This document shows, one piece after another, positions 16,252 to 24,888 of a DNA stretch of 64,000 nucleotides (position 1 is its first letter; each line of letters starts with the position of its first letter). This stretch comes from CALAMD01 sp035301345 (GTDB lineage Bacteria; Bacillota; Bacilli; Bacillales; Amphibacillaceae). The translations under genes were made by a program, and so were the position numbers. The notes beneath the pieces were generated by a model. The model saw only the letters and a program-made list of their open reading frames with translations. It was not told where the DNA came from and did no database searches. The stretch is taken from the NCBI GenBank assembly GCA_035301345.1, contig DATGUM010000024.1, forward strand, positions 1 to 64,000. Reading direction: 5' to 3'.

Positions 16252-18102
16252 CTACGTCGTCTTGTTTTTACGCGTTTGTTCGATTTTCTTTTCAATTTTT
16301 TGTTTTTCTTTAGTCGGTGGTGTGAAGCTAACGACTTTATCGCCTATTTCTGGGTATGTACGCATACCTTCTGAGTAAAATTTAATTTCTCCTGATGGCT
16401 TAATAAAGTATAAATAAATAGTGTCATTATCTTTTTCTGCAACATATTGATCGTAGTCATAGCGTTCAGTCAATACTGTTTGCCTGAAAATATAACCGTC
16501 TCTCGCTTTTTGACCTAATGCTTCTAATGAAAGCTTATTACCAAATAACACTCTTCCACCGACTTGATCAACGAGTTCGCTCGCATGATCAATCATTTGG
16601 TCATACGGTTCGATCCTATAAACACTTTCACGCCCGTATTCTGGAATAAACGTCGTACAGACGAGTGAGTTATACGAGTCTTTATTTGTCGCTGCCACTA
16701 AATATTCATACGGAATCGTATCTAAATTATATTCCGTTTGTTCTGCAAGCATTTCACCGTGATAATTCGGCACACCACTATTTCTTGCGTGTCTTAGGTT
16801 TTCCCATGACGAGTCAACGATAATGACTGGCATGTTCAACTTCTGAATAGATTTAGCAAACTCAACAGTGAACGTGTTACTACCAACAATGAGTATACCT
16901 GGCTTTCCTTCAAGTGATAAGCCGAGCTTTTTCGCTAACCAGCTAATCGAAAACCCATGCGCAACAACTGTCGAGAAGACGAGTGCAAATGTTAACGTTA
17001 ATAAAATCGACGCATCTTCAAAGCCCGCATCCCCTAATATAGAGGCGAAATAACTCGCAACGGTTAACGCGACAATTCCTCGCGGAGCAATCCAACCAAT
17101 CAACGATTTCTCAGCTAACGACAACCCTGTTCCGATCGTCGATAAGAAAATGGATAACGGACGGACGATAAACATCATAATAAGTACGTAACCGATGATA
17201 TGAATATTTGAGATTTGTAAAATTGTTTCCACTTTAAGTGACGCTGTTAACATGATGAAAATGGCTGAAATAAGTAAAATAGAAACATTTTCTTTAAAGT
17301 GCCTCATATCAGGAACTGAACTTACTTTCGTATTAGCGAGTGTCATCCCCATAATCGTAACACCTAACAAACCGGGTCCTTTAACTATTTCGTCACCTAA
17401 TGCGAAACATAAAATAACGACGACGAAAACGAAAGGTGATTTTAAAAATTCCGGAACGAGTCCGCCTTCAAACATCCAACCAATGACGCGACCGAAAACC
17501 CAACCTAAAATTCCTGCAAAAATTGATACAGCAAAGAAAATGATAAGTGCCGTTCCCTGTGGATCTTCAGCTGTTAAATAAGCGATGATTTCAAAAGCGA
17601 ATACAGCTAAAAGAACACCGATTGGATCAACGACAATTCCTTCCCACTTTAAAATTTTCGCTGGACGCGGTTTTAATTTTGATTGACGTAAAAGCGGCAT
17701 AATCACTGTCGGACCAGTTACGATAAACAGACCACCAATAACGAATGATACGGCTAAAGAAAGGCCAGCAATGTAATGGGCTGTTAAAGAGCCTAAAATC
17801 CAAGCGATAAATGCACCAATCGTCGCAATTCGAACGAGCGGTTTTCCTAATCCTCGTAATTCTTTACCTTTTAAACTTAAACTTCCTTCAAATAAAATAA
17901 TCGCGACTGCGACTGAAATAATCGGATCATATATATCCCCGAACGTTTCTTCCGGGTTGATAATTCCAAAGACAGGCCCAATAATTAAACCCGTAATTGA
18001 CATAACGACAATTGCTGGAATACTAAATTTCCAAGCTACCCATTGGGATCCAATGCCTAAGAAACCTATTAACATAATCGTAAATAAAATCGACGGATCC
18101 AT
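16252..18102 (-). CDS. Cation:proton antiporter with RCK-type NAD-binding domain
   Basis: A 616-residue CPA1-type transporter. About 12 transmembrane helices fill residues 1-390, with motifs VAVAIILFEGSLSL, FIVTGPTVIMPLLRQ and WIAPRGIVALTVASYFA, the last two being hallmark ion-binding segments of NhaP-like exchangers. From about 395 a Rossmann fold begins (GILIVGSNTFTVEFAKSI) of the TrkA-N/RCK type, which usually binds nucleotide and gates the channel part; a basic tail follows. It exports Na+ or K+ in exchange for H+. It is divergent from recQ and convergent with the SE1561 transcript, so it forms a single-gene unit. Confidence 0.9.
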   Translation of the reverse strand: MDPSILFTIMLIGFLGIGSQWVAWKFSIPAIVVMSITGLIIGPVFGIINPEETFGDIYDPIISVAVAIILFEGSLSLKGKELRGLGKPLVRIATIGAFIAWILGSLTAHYIAGLSLAVSFVIGGLFIVTGPTVIMPLLRQSKLKPRPAKILKWEGIVVDPIGVLLAVFAFEIIAYLTAEDPQGTALIIFFAVSIFAGILGWVFGRVIGWMFEGGLVPEFLKSPFVFVVVILCFALGDEIVKGPGLLGVTIMGMTLANTKVSSVPDMRHFKENVSILLISAIFIMLTASLKVETILQISNIHIIGYVLIMMFIVRPLSIFLSTIGTGLSLAEKSLIGWIAPRGIVALTVASYFASILGDAGFEDASILLTLTFALVFSTVVAHGFSISWLAKKLGLSLEGKPGILIVGSNTFTVEFAKSIQKLNMPVIIVDSSWENLRHARNSGVPNYHGEMLAEQTEYNLDTIPYEYLVAATNKDSYNSLVCTTFIPEYGRESVYRIEPYDQMIDHASELVDQVGGRVLFGNKLSLEALGQKARDGYIFRQTVLTERYDYDQYVAEKDNDTIYLYFIKPSGEIKFYSEGMRTYPEIGDKVVSFTPPTKEKQKIEKKIEQTRKNKTT

Positions 18103-18272
18103 AGTTTACCTCCATATGTTTCACGAGCATTTTGCCACTCTTTTTTGTTCCCGTGAAAATAATATAAAGACCATTCTAAATGTGTCACGTGAGATTGTAA
18201 ACCTTTTTATGAAAGTATTTTAAATCGATACAAAGAATATATATGTTAGGATAGTGAAGGGGGTGAGCTCTG

Positions 18273-20072
18273 TTGAAACGACAAGTACTCCAAACGTATT
18301 TTGGGTATGATGAATTTTTACCAGGACAAGAAGAAACAATTAACCATATATTAAATAAAAAACATACATTAGCCGTCATGCCAACAGGTGGTGGGAAATC
18401 TGTTTGCTATCAAGTACCAGCTCTATGCTTAGACGGTGTAGCGATTATCGTTTCGCCACTTATTTCTTTAATGAAAGATCAAGTAGATGCGGTTCGTGCA
18501 TTAGGTATTTCTGCAACGTACATTAATAGCTCACTTTCGACGGAGGAGCAATACGAAAGAATACGTGAAGTGACAGCAGGAAAATATAAACTGCTTTACG
18601 TCGCTCCGGAGCGATTTTTATCCCAATCATTTATTGCACAGATGAAACGTATACATATTTCCTTCGTCGCTTTTGATGAAGCACACTGTATTTCTCAGTG
18701 GGGGCACGATTTTCGCCCGAGTTATCGATCAGTCATTGACACGTTAGCTGAGTTTCCTAATATTGACCGATTTGTTGCATTAACGGCAACAGCAACGGAA
18801 GAAGTCATTGATGATATTAAAAGTCTGTTATCGATTTCGGAAGATCATGTCGTTCGCACAGGATTTGAGCGAAAAAACTTATCGTTTTACTTAGTGAAAG
18901 GTAAAAATAAAATCGATTACATCAAATCGTTACTCAAAAAGCGCACAAATGAATCGGTCATTATTTACGCGGCGACGCGAAAGCAAGTCGATCAGATACA
19001 TGCAACGTTATCACACATGAACATATCCGTTGCAAAATATCACGCAGGTATGAGTGACGTGGAACGTAACGCTGCCCAAGAAGCATTTATTCGTGATGAA
19101 AAGCAAATGATGGTTGCGACAAATGCCTTTGGAATGGGAATTGATAAATCGAACGTCCGGTTAATCATTCATTACGCAATGCCGATGAATATTGAAGCGT
19201 ACTACCAAGAAGCTGGACGTGCTGGGCGAGACGGTGAACCGAGTGACTGTATTCTTTTATTCTCACCACAAGACGTGCAGCTACAAAAGTTTTTAATTGA
19301 GCAATCGCAAATGGATGAACAGAACAAACGGATTGAACATAAAAAATTACAGCAGATGATTAATTATTGTCATACGAATAGTTGTTTAACTGCTTTCATC
19401 TTAAATTACTTCGAAAAAGATCAAATCATCGAAGCGTGTAAACGATGTAGTCATTGCTTACAAAACCATGATAAAGTCGATATTACGACAGAAGCACAAA
19501 TGATTCTTTCATGTATTAAGCGAATGGATGAAAGATTTGGCGTCCAGATGATTGCAAAAGTATTACGCGGATCTAAGGACCGAAAAGTTCTTAGTATGAA
19601 GCTTGACCAGTTATCAACGTATGGTCTTTTAAGTCACTATACGGAAAAGCAAATTGCCGAGCGGATTCATTTTTTAATTGCTGAACAAATGATTGGTATG
19701 GAAGAAGGACAATTTCCGACATTAAAACTTAATCAATTATCAGTGGATATTTTAAAAGGAGCACGTGAAGTAAAAATGTTCATTGAAGTCATACCGGAAA
19801 CAGAAGTTGTTGATTATGACACGAACTTGTTTCAATCATTACGCGAGCTCAGGCGAACGATTGCGACTGAAGATGATGTACCGCCGTACGTCGTATTTTC
19901 CGATGCAACGTTAAGAGATTTAGCGCGCTATCATCCGAAAGCCGAAAAAGATATGCTACGAATCAAAGGAATCGGTGAAAAGAAATTTTCTCGTTACGGC
20001 GAAAGGTTTATTGACGTCATTGCGGACTGGACAAATGAGCACCCAGAAGTGAAACCGAGAATACTTATTTAA
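18273..20072 (+). CDS. recQ: ATP-dependent DNA helicase RecQ
   Basis: A 599-residue RecQ helicase. It has the Q-motif region FGYDEFLPGQEE near residue 10, Walker A PTGGGKS at about 37-43, the DEAH box in FDEAHCISQWGHDFR, helicase C motifs through YYQEAGRAGRDG, and a four-cysteine zinc site (NSC...EACKRCSHC). A winged-helix region follows, and a C-terminal HRDC domain (SDATLRDLARYHPKAEKDMLRIKGIGEKKF). It unwinds 3'-5' and works in recombination and fork repair. The start is TTG, six bases after AAGGGGGTGAG. It ends in a terminator. Bacilli often carry two RecQ paralogues; I cannot say which this is. Confidence 0.96.
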   Translation: MKRQVLQTYFGYDEFLPGQEETINHILNKKHTLAVMPTGGGKSVCYQVPALCLDGVAIIVSPLISLMKDQVDAVRALGISATYINSSLSTEEQYERIREVTAGKYKLLYVAPERFLSQSFIAQMKRIHISFVAFDEAHCISQWGHDFRPSYRSVIDTLAEFPNIDRFVALTATATEEVIDDIKSLLSISEDHVVRTGFERKNLSFYLVKGKNKIDYIKSLLKKRTNESVIIYAATRKQVDQIHATLSHMNISVAKYHAGMSDVERNAAQEAFIRDEKQMMVATNAFGMGIDKSNVRLIIHYAMPMNIEAYYQEAGRAGRDGEPSDCILLFSPQDVQLQKFLIEQSQMDEQNKRIEHKKLQQMINYCHTNSCLTAFILNYFEKDQIIEACKRCSHCLQNHDKVDITTEAQMILSCIKRMDERFGVQMIAKVLRGSKDRKVLSMKLDQLSTYGLLSHYTEKQIAERIHFLIAEQMIGMEEGQFPTLKLNQLSVDILKGAREVKMFIEVIPETEVVDYDTNLFQSLRELRRTIATEDDVPPYVVFSDATLRDLARYHPKAEKDMLRIKGIGEKKFSRYGERFIDVIADWTNEHPEVKPRILI

Positions 20073-20077
20073 TTACT

Positions 20078-20118
20078 AAAAAAGGTCATTCTAGAAAATT
20101 TACGAGAATGACCTTTTT
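20078..20118. terminator. Bidirectional terminator after recQ
   Basis: AAAAAGGTCATTCT pairs with AGAATGACCTTTTTT around a short loop, right after the recQ stop codon. It belongs to the same hairpin family as 16168-16213. Confidence 0.88.
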
Positions 20119-20215
20119 TCTTTTGTTTACACGTTATAAATCTACTTCGCTTATCACAAGAGTTATCGCACACCACTGTAATCTCATCGGTATTTTTTTA
20201 AAGCGATTAAATCTT

Positions 20216-21445
20216 TTACGTAATATCTATGCTCCACGTTCCTTCACGAAAGACAGCTTCAGTCGTTCCGTCTGCTTTTATTCCATCAATGGACATATTT
20301 GCTGAGCCAATCATAAAGTCAACGTGTGTTAAGCTGTCATTTACGCCATGTTTATCGAGCGCGTCATCTGACATATCCGCTCCACCTTTTATATTCGTCG
20401 GATATGCTTTTCCAAACGCTAAATGACATGACGCATTTTCATCAAATAACGTATTATAAAACGTTAAACCTGACTGAGAAATTGGCGATTCATGTGGTAC
20501 GAGTGCGACTTCTCCAAGTCTACGCGCACCTTCATCAATGTCTAATAATTGTTTTAACGTTTCTTTACCTTCTTTGGCGTCAAAATCAACAACTTTCCCA
20601 TCTTTAAACGTTAACGTAAAGTCATCAATAATATTTCCGCCATAATTTAACGGTTTCGTACTGGATACTGTTCCGTTCACATCATATTTATGTGGCACAC
20701 AGAACACTTCTTCAGTCGGCATGTTTGGGTTAAACGTTATCCCTTTTTCAGAAACAGCCGAACCGCCTTGCCAAATATGATCCTTCGGTAAACCAACGAT
20801 TAAATCTGTTCCGTCAGCTTTGAAATGAAGTGATTCATATTGCTTATCATTTAAGACACTTTCCGCTTTATGTAACGTATCGTTATGTTTATCCCATGCA
20901 GCAATTGGGTCATCTTCATCCACGCGAACAGTTTTTAAAATAGCGTCCCATAATTTGTTCACGGCCTCTTCTGCTTCGTCATTTGGGAATACTTTTTTTG
21001 CCCACGCTTTTGTCGGTACAGAAATGACCGACCACGTAATTAAATCATTCATAACATACGTGCGGAAATTCTTTAATCCTTCTGCTGAAGCTTTATTTGC
21101 AAGGGCCACACGTTCAGGATCAATATCTTTTAATAAGTCTGGATCAGTCGCGTGAATAGATAATAATGCTGCGCCATCTTTTGCGAATGATTCATGACGA
21201 TCAATTTTCCATTCTGGGAATTCAGCAAGCACCGCTTCATCAGCATGTTTATATTTTAAATACGTTAACTCATCATCTGCCCAATTAATATGAACATCTT
21301 TTGCACCCGCTTCATATGCCTGTTTAGCAATTAACCGTGTAAAGTCAGCACATTCAATCGGTGAGTTAATCATTAATGGTTGTCCTTTTTGCAAATTAAC
21401 ACCTGTCTTTACGACTAGTTCTGCATATTTCTCTTTCATTTCCAT
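20216..21445 (-). CDS. M29 family aminopeptidase
   Basis: A 409-residue metallo-aminopeptidase of family M29 (thermophilic aminopeptidase, AmpS/PepS), which removes N-terminal residues from peptides in the cytoplasm. Metal ligands are visible in NMPTEEVF (Glu), in the C-terminal HESPIS and in THVDFMIG (His and Asp), with the family block FYNTLFDENASCHLAFG. Length fits the family (about 410). An AAGGAGTG site precedes the ATG. A thioesterase gene lies 18 bases upstream on the same strand and may share its transcript. Confidence 0.95.
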   Translation of the reverse strand: MEMKEKYAELVVKTGVNLQKGQPLMINSPIECADFTRLIAKQAYEAGAKDVHINWADDELTYLKYKHADEAVLAEFPEWKIDRHESFAKDGAALLSIHATDPDLLKDIDPERVALANKASAEGLKNFRTYVMNDLITWSVISVPTKAWAKKVFPNDEAEEAVNKLWDAILKTVRVDEDDPIAAWDKHNDTLHKAESVLNDKQYESLHFKADGTDLIVGLPKDHIWQGGSAVSEKGITFNPNMPTEEVFCVPHKYDVNGTVSSTKPLNYGGNIIDDFTLTFKDGKVVDFDAKEGKETLKQLLDIDEGARRLGEVALVPHESPISQSGLTFYNTLFDENASCHLAFGKAYPTNIKGGADMSDDALDKHGVNDSLTHVDFMIGSANMSIDGIKADGTTEAVFREGTWSIDIT

Positions 21446-21463
21446 TCATAAACACTCCTTCTA

Positions 21464-21991
21464 TTACTCTTGATTATCAATTGTCCAAGGTACTCTCGTT
21501 CCTAATTTTTCAGCCATTTCACGTGATTTTATTCGACGACTTCGGCGATATTCAGCCCGCTTCTTCGCACCTTCATGTAAAAATTTTTCTTGTTCAGATT
21601 GTGGATATACTTGCGGAACAGTTGAAGGCTTACCATTTTTATCCACAGCGACAAACGTTAAAAATGCTGTTGAACACACTTTCCGTTCACCTGTTAATAA
21701 ATTTTCAGTCACAGCTTTAACGAATACTTCCATAGATGTTCTGTGCGTCCACGTAACGAAAGCTTCTAAACAAATAGAGTCTCCTAAAATGACTGGTTCT
21801 AAAAAATCAACAGAATCAGTTGAAGCTGTGACGACAGGCTTTCTCGCGTGCCTCGTTGCTGCAATAGCCGCGACGTCATCGATACTTTCCATTAATTTAC
21901 CCCCGTACAACGTCCCGTGAATGTTCGTATCTGGTGGTAACACATTTGCCGTTTTAATCGTTAGTGAATATGAACATGATTTTCTTTCCAT
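21464..21991 (-). CDS. Acyl-CoA thioesterase (hot-dog fold)
   Basis: A 175-residue hot-dog thioesterase of the YciA/YkhA type that hydrolyses acyl-CoA. The domain starts with NIHGTLYGGKLMESIDDVAAIAA, in which the GG-K/Asp arrangement gives the catalytic acid, and continues with VDFLEPVILGDSICLEAFVTWTHRTSMEV. A basic C-terminal tail (KKRAEYRRSRRIKSRE) follows, as is common in the Bacillus group. It lies between the cardiolipin synthase and aminopeptidase genes, all co-directional with short gaps (about 30 and 18 bases), so a three-gene operon is likely. Confidence 0.92.
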   Translation of the reverse strand: MERKSCSYSLTIKTANVLPPDTNIHGTLYGGKLMESIDDVAAIAATRHARKPVVTASTDSVDFLEPVILGDSICLEAFVTWTHRTSMEVFVKAVTENLLTGERKVCSTAFLTFVAVDKNGKPSTVPQVYPQSEQEKFLHEGAKKRAEYRRSRRIKSREMAEKLGTRVPWTIDNQE

Positions 21992-22021
21992 CTGAATGCT
22001 CCTCTATTGTCTGTTTTCTTT

Positions 22022-23464
22022 TTATAAAATAGGTGATAATAATCGAGAAACAGATTCTTTAAATTTAATCATAAGCGACCGTTGTCCGTAAAGCTTATCA
22101 GTCATCTGGGTTGATACTTTAATATCCTCTTGAAACGCTTCAACGAGGTGTTCAGCTATATCAGTGTTATATAAAAATGCATTCACTTCAAAGTTTAAAC
22201 GGAAACTACGGACGTCAATGTTCGCTGTACCGACAGAAGAAATTTTCCCGTCAACGACAATCGTTTTAGCGTGTAAAAATCCGTTTTGATATAAGTAAAT
22301 TTCTGCCCCTGCTTGAAGCAATTCACCGACATACGATAAAGTTGCCCAGTAAACGAACATATGGTCAGGTTTATTCGGAATCATTAATTTTACACGAACG
22401 CCTGAAAGTGTAGCAATGCGTAACGCATCCATTAAACTTTCATCTGGAATGAAGTACGGCGTTTGAATGTAAATGTATTCTTTCGCAGCGAAAATCATCT
22501 TTATGTAACCGTACTTTATTTGTTCCCAGTCAGAGTCTGGTCCACTAGAAACGATTTGCACACCGACATCGCCACCTTCAGCGCGTGGGTAATGTCTTGA
22601 TTCATAAGCGATATGATTTCTTGATGCTTGGTTCCAATCTAAAATAAAGCGCGTTTGCATATTGTGGACAGCGTCACCGTCAATTCGTAAATGTGTGTCA
22701 CGCCAGTAACCGAATTTTTCACTTTTTCCTAAATATTCATCCCCAATATTAAAGCCACCAATATAACCTACTTTCCCGTCAATGATGGCAAGTTTTCGGT
22801 GATTTCTAAAGTTGATTTTCAAGTTGATTTTCGGAATTTTCGGTGGGAAAAATGCGTCGACGAGTACCCCGGCATTTTTCAAGCGCGAAATATATTTCCG
22901 GCTCAATGAGCGTGAGCCCATATCATCATATAAAAAACGCACTTGAACGCCTTCTCGCGCTTTTTTAATAAGAACGTCAGCAATCCGTGTTCCGAGATGA
23001 TCATGACGAATAATATAGTAAAGCAAATGAATATGGTTTTTAGCATTTTCCAAGTCTTCTATTAAAGCGTTAAATTTCTCTTCTCCGTCAGTAAAAATTT
23101 TCACGTCGTTATGGTGTGAATAGAGCGCATCATTATTCACTAAATGTAAGTAATATAAGTCTTCGTAATAAGTTAAATCATTATATTTAGGAGTGAAATT
23201 CCCATTTTCAATCGCTTCAAGTTGGGATGCGACTTCTTTTTTTACACCTAGTTTGTTTTTCGTGTCCCACGTAAATATCTTTTTGTTACTTAATTTCCTT
23301 CCGAATATGAGGTAGCAAATAAATCCAATGACTGGAATAAAGAATAAGACCATTAACCACGCCCATGTAGACGTCGGGTTTTTTCTCTCTAAGAAAATAA
23401 TTGTAAATGCTAAGACAAAGTTAATAATTGTTACGAATCCAAGCAAGTATGGAATTATTTGCAT
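22022..23464 (-). CDS. cls: Cardiolipin synthase
   Basis: A 480-residue phospholipase-D-family enzyme that joins two phosphatidylglycerol molecules into cardiolipin at the membrane. Two N-terminal transmembrane helices contain the PLDc_N block (TSTWAWLMVLFFIPVIGFICY). Two HKD motifs follow: HRKLAIIDGKVGYIGGFN in the first half and HAKTIVVDGKISSVGTAN in the second. I start at the ATG of MQIIPYLL, eight bases after AAAGGAG; a GTG three codons earlier overlaps the binding site. Confidence 0.95.
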   Translation of the reverse strand: MQIIPYLLGFVTIINFVLAFTIIFLERKNPTSTWAWLMVLFFIPVIGFICYLIFGRKLSNKKIFTWDTKNKLGVKKEVASQLEAIENGNFTPKYNDLTYYEDLYYLHLVNNDALYSHHNDVKIFTDGEEKFNALIEDLENAKNHIHLLYYIIRHDHLGTRIADVLIKKAREGVQVRFLYDDMGSRSLSRKYISRLKNAGVLVDAFFPPKIPKINLKINFRNHRKLAIIDGKVGYIGGFNIGDEYLGKSEKFGYWRDTHLRIDGDAVHNMQTRFILDWNQASRNHIAYESRHYPRAEGGDVGVQIVSSGPDSDWEQIKYGYIKMIFAAKEYIYIQTPYFIPDESLMDALRIATLSGVRVKLMIPNKPDHMFVYWATLSYVGELLQAGAEIYLYQNGFLHAKTIVVDGKISSVGTANIDVRSFRLNFEVNAFLYNTDIAEHLVEAFQEDIKVSTQMTDKLYGQRSLMIKFKESVSRLLSPIL

Positions 23465-23645
23465 GTATGCCACTCCTTTATAACAATTTTTTAGTTGAAT
23501 ATCTTACATCAATGATATAGCAAATGAAAGAATTTTACATTGAATAAGTATCTTTTGTTGCATGCATCTGTTTTACGATTTATGATAGCTTTGCTCTTTA
23601 TGTTTTTTATAAATAACAGTCACCAAGAGTCAAGGAGGGAAAAGC

Positions 23646-24554
23646 GTGAATGAGCCTATCCATAAAGATGGTGTCATTATAACTGTATTAGCATATATTA
23701 TTTGGGGCTTTTTGCCACTTTACTGGAAATTAGTTGATGACGTTTCGCCAAGTATTATTTTAGCCGAGCGAATTATTTGGTCATTTGCTGGCATGATGAT
23801 TTTATTAATCGTCACACGGCGTTGGTCGACTTTTAAACAAGAATTTAAACACATTTTCTCACATAAACAGAGCTTTTTACATATTACACTCGCGTCTTTT
23901 GCGATTAGTTTAAATTGGCTCACGTATATTTGGGCAGTTAACAATGAATTTGTCGTACAAGCGAGTCTCGGGTATTATATCAATCCGCTCATCAACATCG
24001 TCGTCGGGATTATTATTTTAAAAGAAGTCGTTTCACGGATCCAAATTTTTTCATTTATTATTGCAGCAGTAGGCGTTTTATATTTAACGATTAGCTTCGG
24101 TGAATTTCCGTGGGTATCTTTCGTTCTTGCGATTAGTTTTGCCATTTACGGATTATTGAAACGATCAGTAAAAGCGAGTGCAGCTGTCGGGCTAACAATT
24201 GAGACGATGATTGTTACGCCGATTGCGCTTATTTTTTTAATTGCCATGCCGAATAGTGAAAGTTTAATTCATGGGAATTTCACGTCAGTGACTGCTTTGC
24301 TCGTCGGAACAGGGATTGCTACTGCACTTCCGTTACTATTATTCGCTTACGGAACGAAACGAATTCCTTTTATTATGCTCGGATTTTTACAATATATTGC
24401 TCCAACAATTATGTTGTTTATTGGAATTTATATTTTTAAAGAAACATTTTCAACTGCGCATTTCATTGCATTTTGCTTTATTTGGGTAGCACTTGTTATA
24501 TATATGTGGTCATCTTTTTATGAACGAAGACGATTAAAACGAAATATTGTGTGA
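23646..24554 (+). CDS. rarD: EamA family transporter, RarD-like
   Basis: A 302-residue membrane protein with ten transmembrane helices in two EamA repeats. The opening GVIITVLAYIIWGFLPLYWKLVDDVSP and the ERIIWSF segment are typical of RarD (YojE in Bacillus), a drug/metabolite superfamily permease whose substrate is unknown. It starts with GTG, preceded by AAGGAGGG. It is followed by the promoter and S-box of metY, with no clear terminator between, and is transcribed in the same direction. Confidence 0.92.
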   Translation: MNEPIHKDGVIITVLAYIIWGFLPLYWKLVDDVSPSIILAERIIWSFAGMMILLIVTRRWSTFKQEFKHIFSHKQSFLHITLASFAISLNWLTYIWAVNNEFVVQASLGYYINPLINIVVGIIILKEVVSRIQIFSFIIAAVGVLYLTISFGEFPWVSFVLAISFAIYGLLKRSVKASAAVGLTIETMIVTPIALIFLIAMPNSESLIHGNFTSVTALLVGTGIATALPLLLFAYGTKRIPFIMLGFLQYIAPTIMLFIGIYIFKETFSTAHFIAFCFIWVALVIYMWSSFYERRRLKRNIV

Positions 24555-24578
24555 ATTGCAAGTTTATTCTAAATATAC

Positions 24579-24606
24579 TTGACTTTAAAACAGATAGACG
24601 TATAAT
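24579..24606 (+). promoter_or_regulatory. Sigma-A promoter of the S-box transcript
   Basis: TTGACT and TATAAT are separated by 16 bases, which places the transcription start about 10-20 bases before the SAM riboswitch helix P1. Confidence 0.8.
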
Positions 24607-24631
24607 AACGTTTAAAGTTTAATAGCTCAAT

Positions 24632-24808
24632 CTCTTATCAAGAGTGGTGGAGGGGATAGGCCCGATGAAACCCAGCAACCTTTAAGTAAAAAAGTCATTT
24701 TACTTATTACGGTGCCAAATCCTACCAGATTTAAAACATCTGGAAGATAAGAGGAGGATGACGTTTTCAATCATACACCCTCTTCTTACTGAAGGGGGGT
24801 TTTTTGTT
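24632..24808 (+). promoter_or_regulatory. SAM-I (S-box) riboswitch with terminator
   Basis: The aptamer spans 24632-24753: CTCTTATC at its start pairs with GATAAGAG at its end (P1). Inside are the S-box blocks AGAGTGGTGGAGGGA, GATGAAACCCAGCAACC and GGTGCCAAATCCTACC, which are diagnostic. A terminator follows (CCCTCTTC / GAAGGGGGG then TTTTTTG) at about 24776-24808, and its left arm can pair with the GATAAGAGGAGG of P1 as an antiterminator. High S-adenosylmethionine should therefore stop transcription before metY. Confidence 0.97.
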
Positions 24809-24888
24809 TTTCTTCTCTTTAGAACCGGAGATATTTAACTTTCAGAACAATAGATTGGCTAAAACAAAATTTTAGGAGGAATAAATTT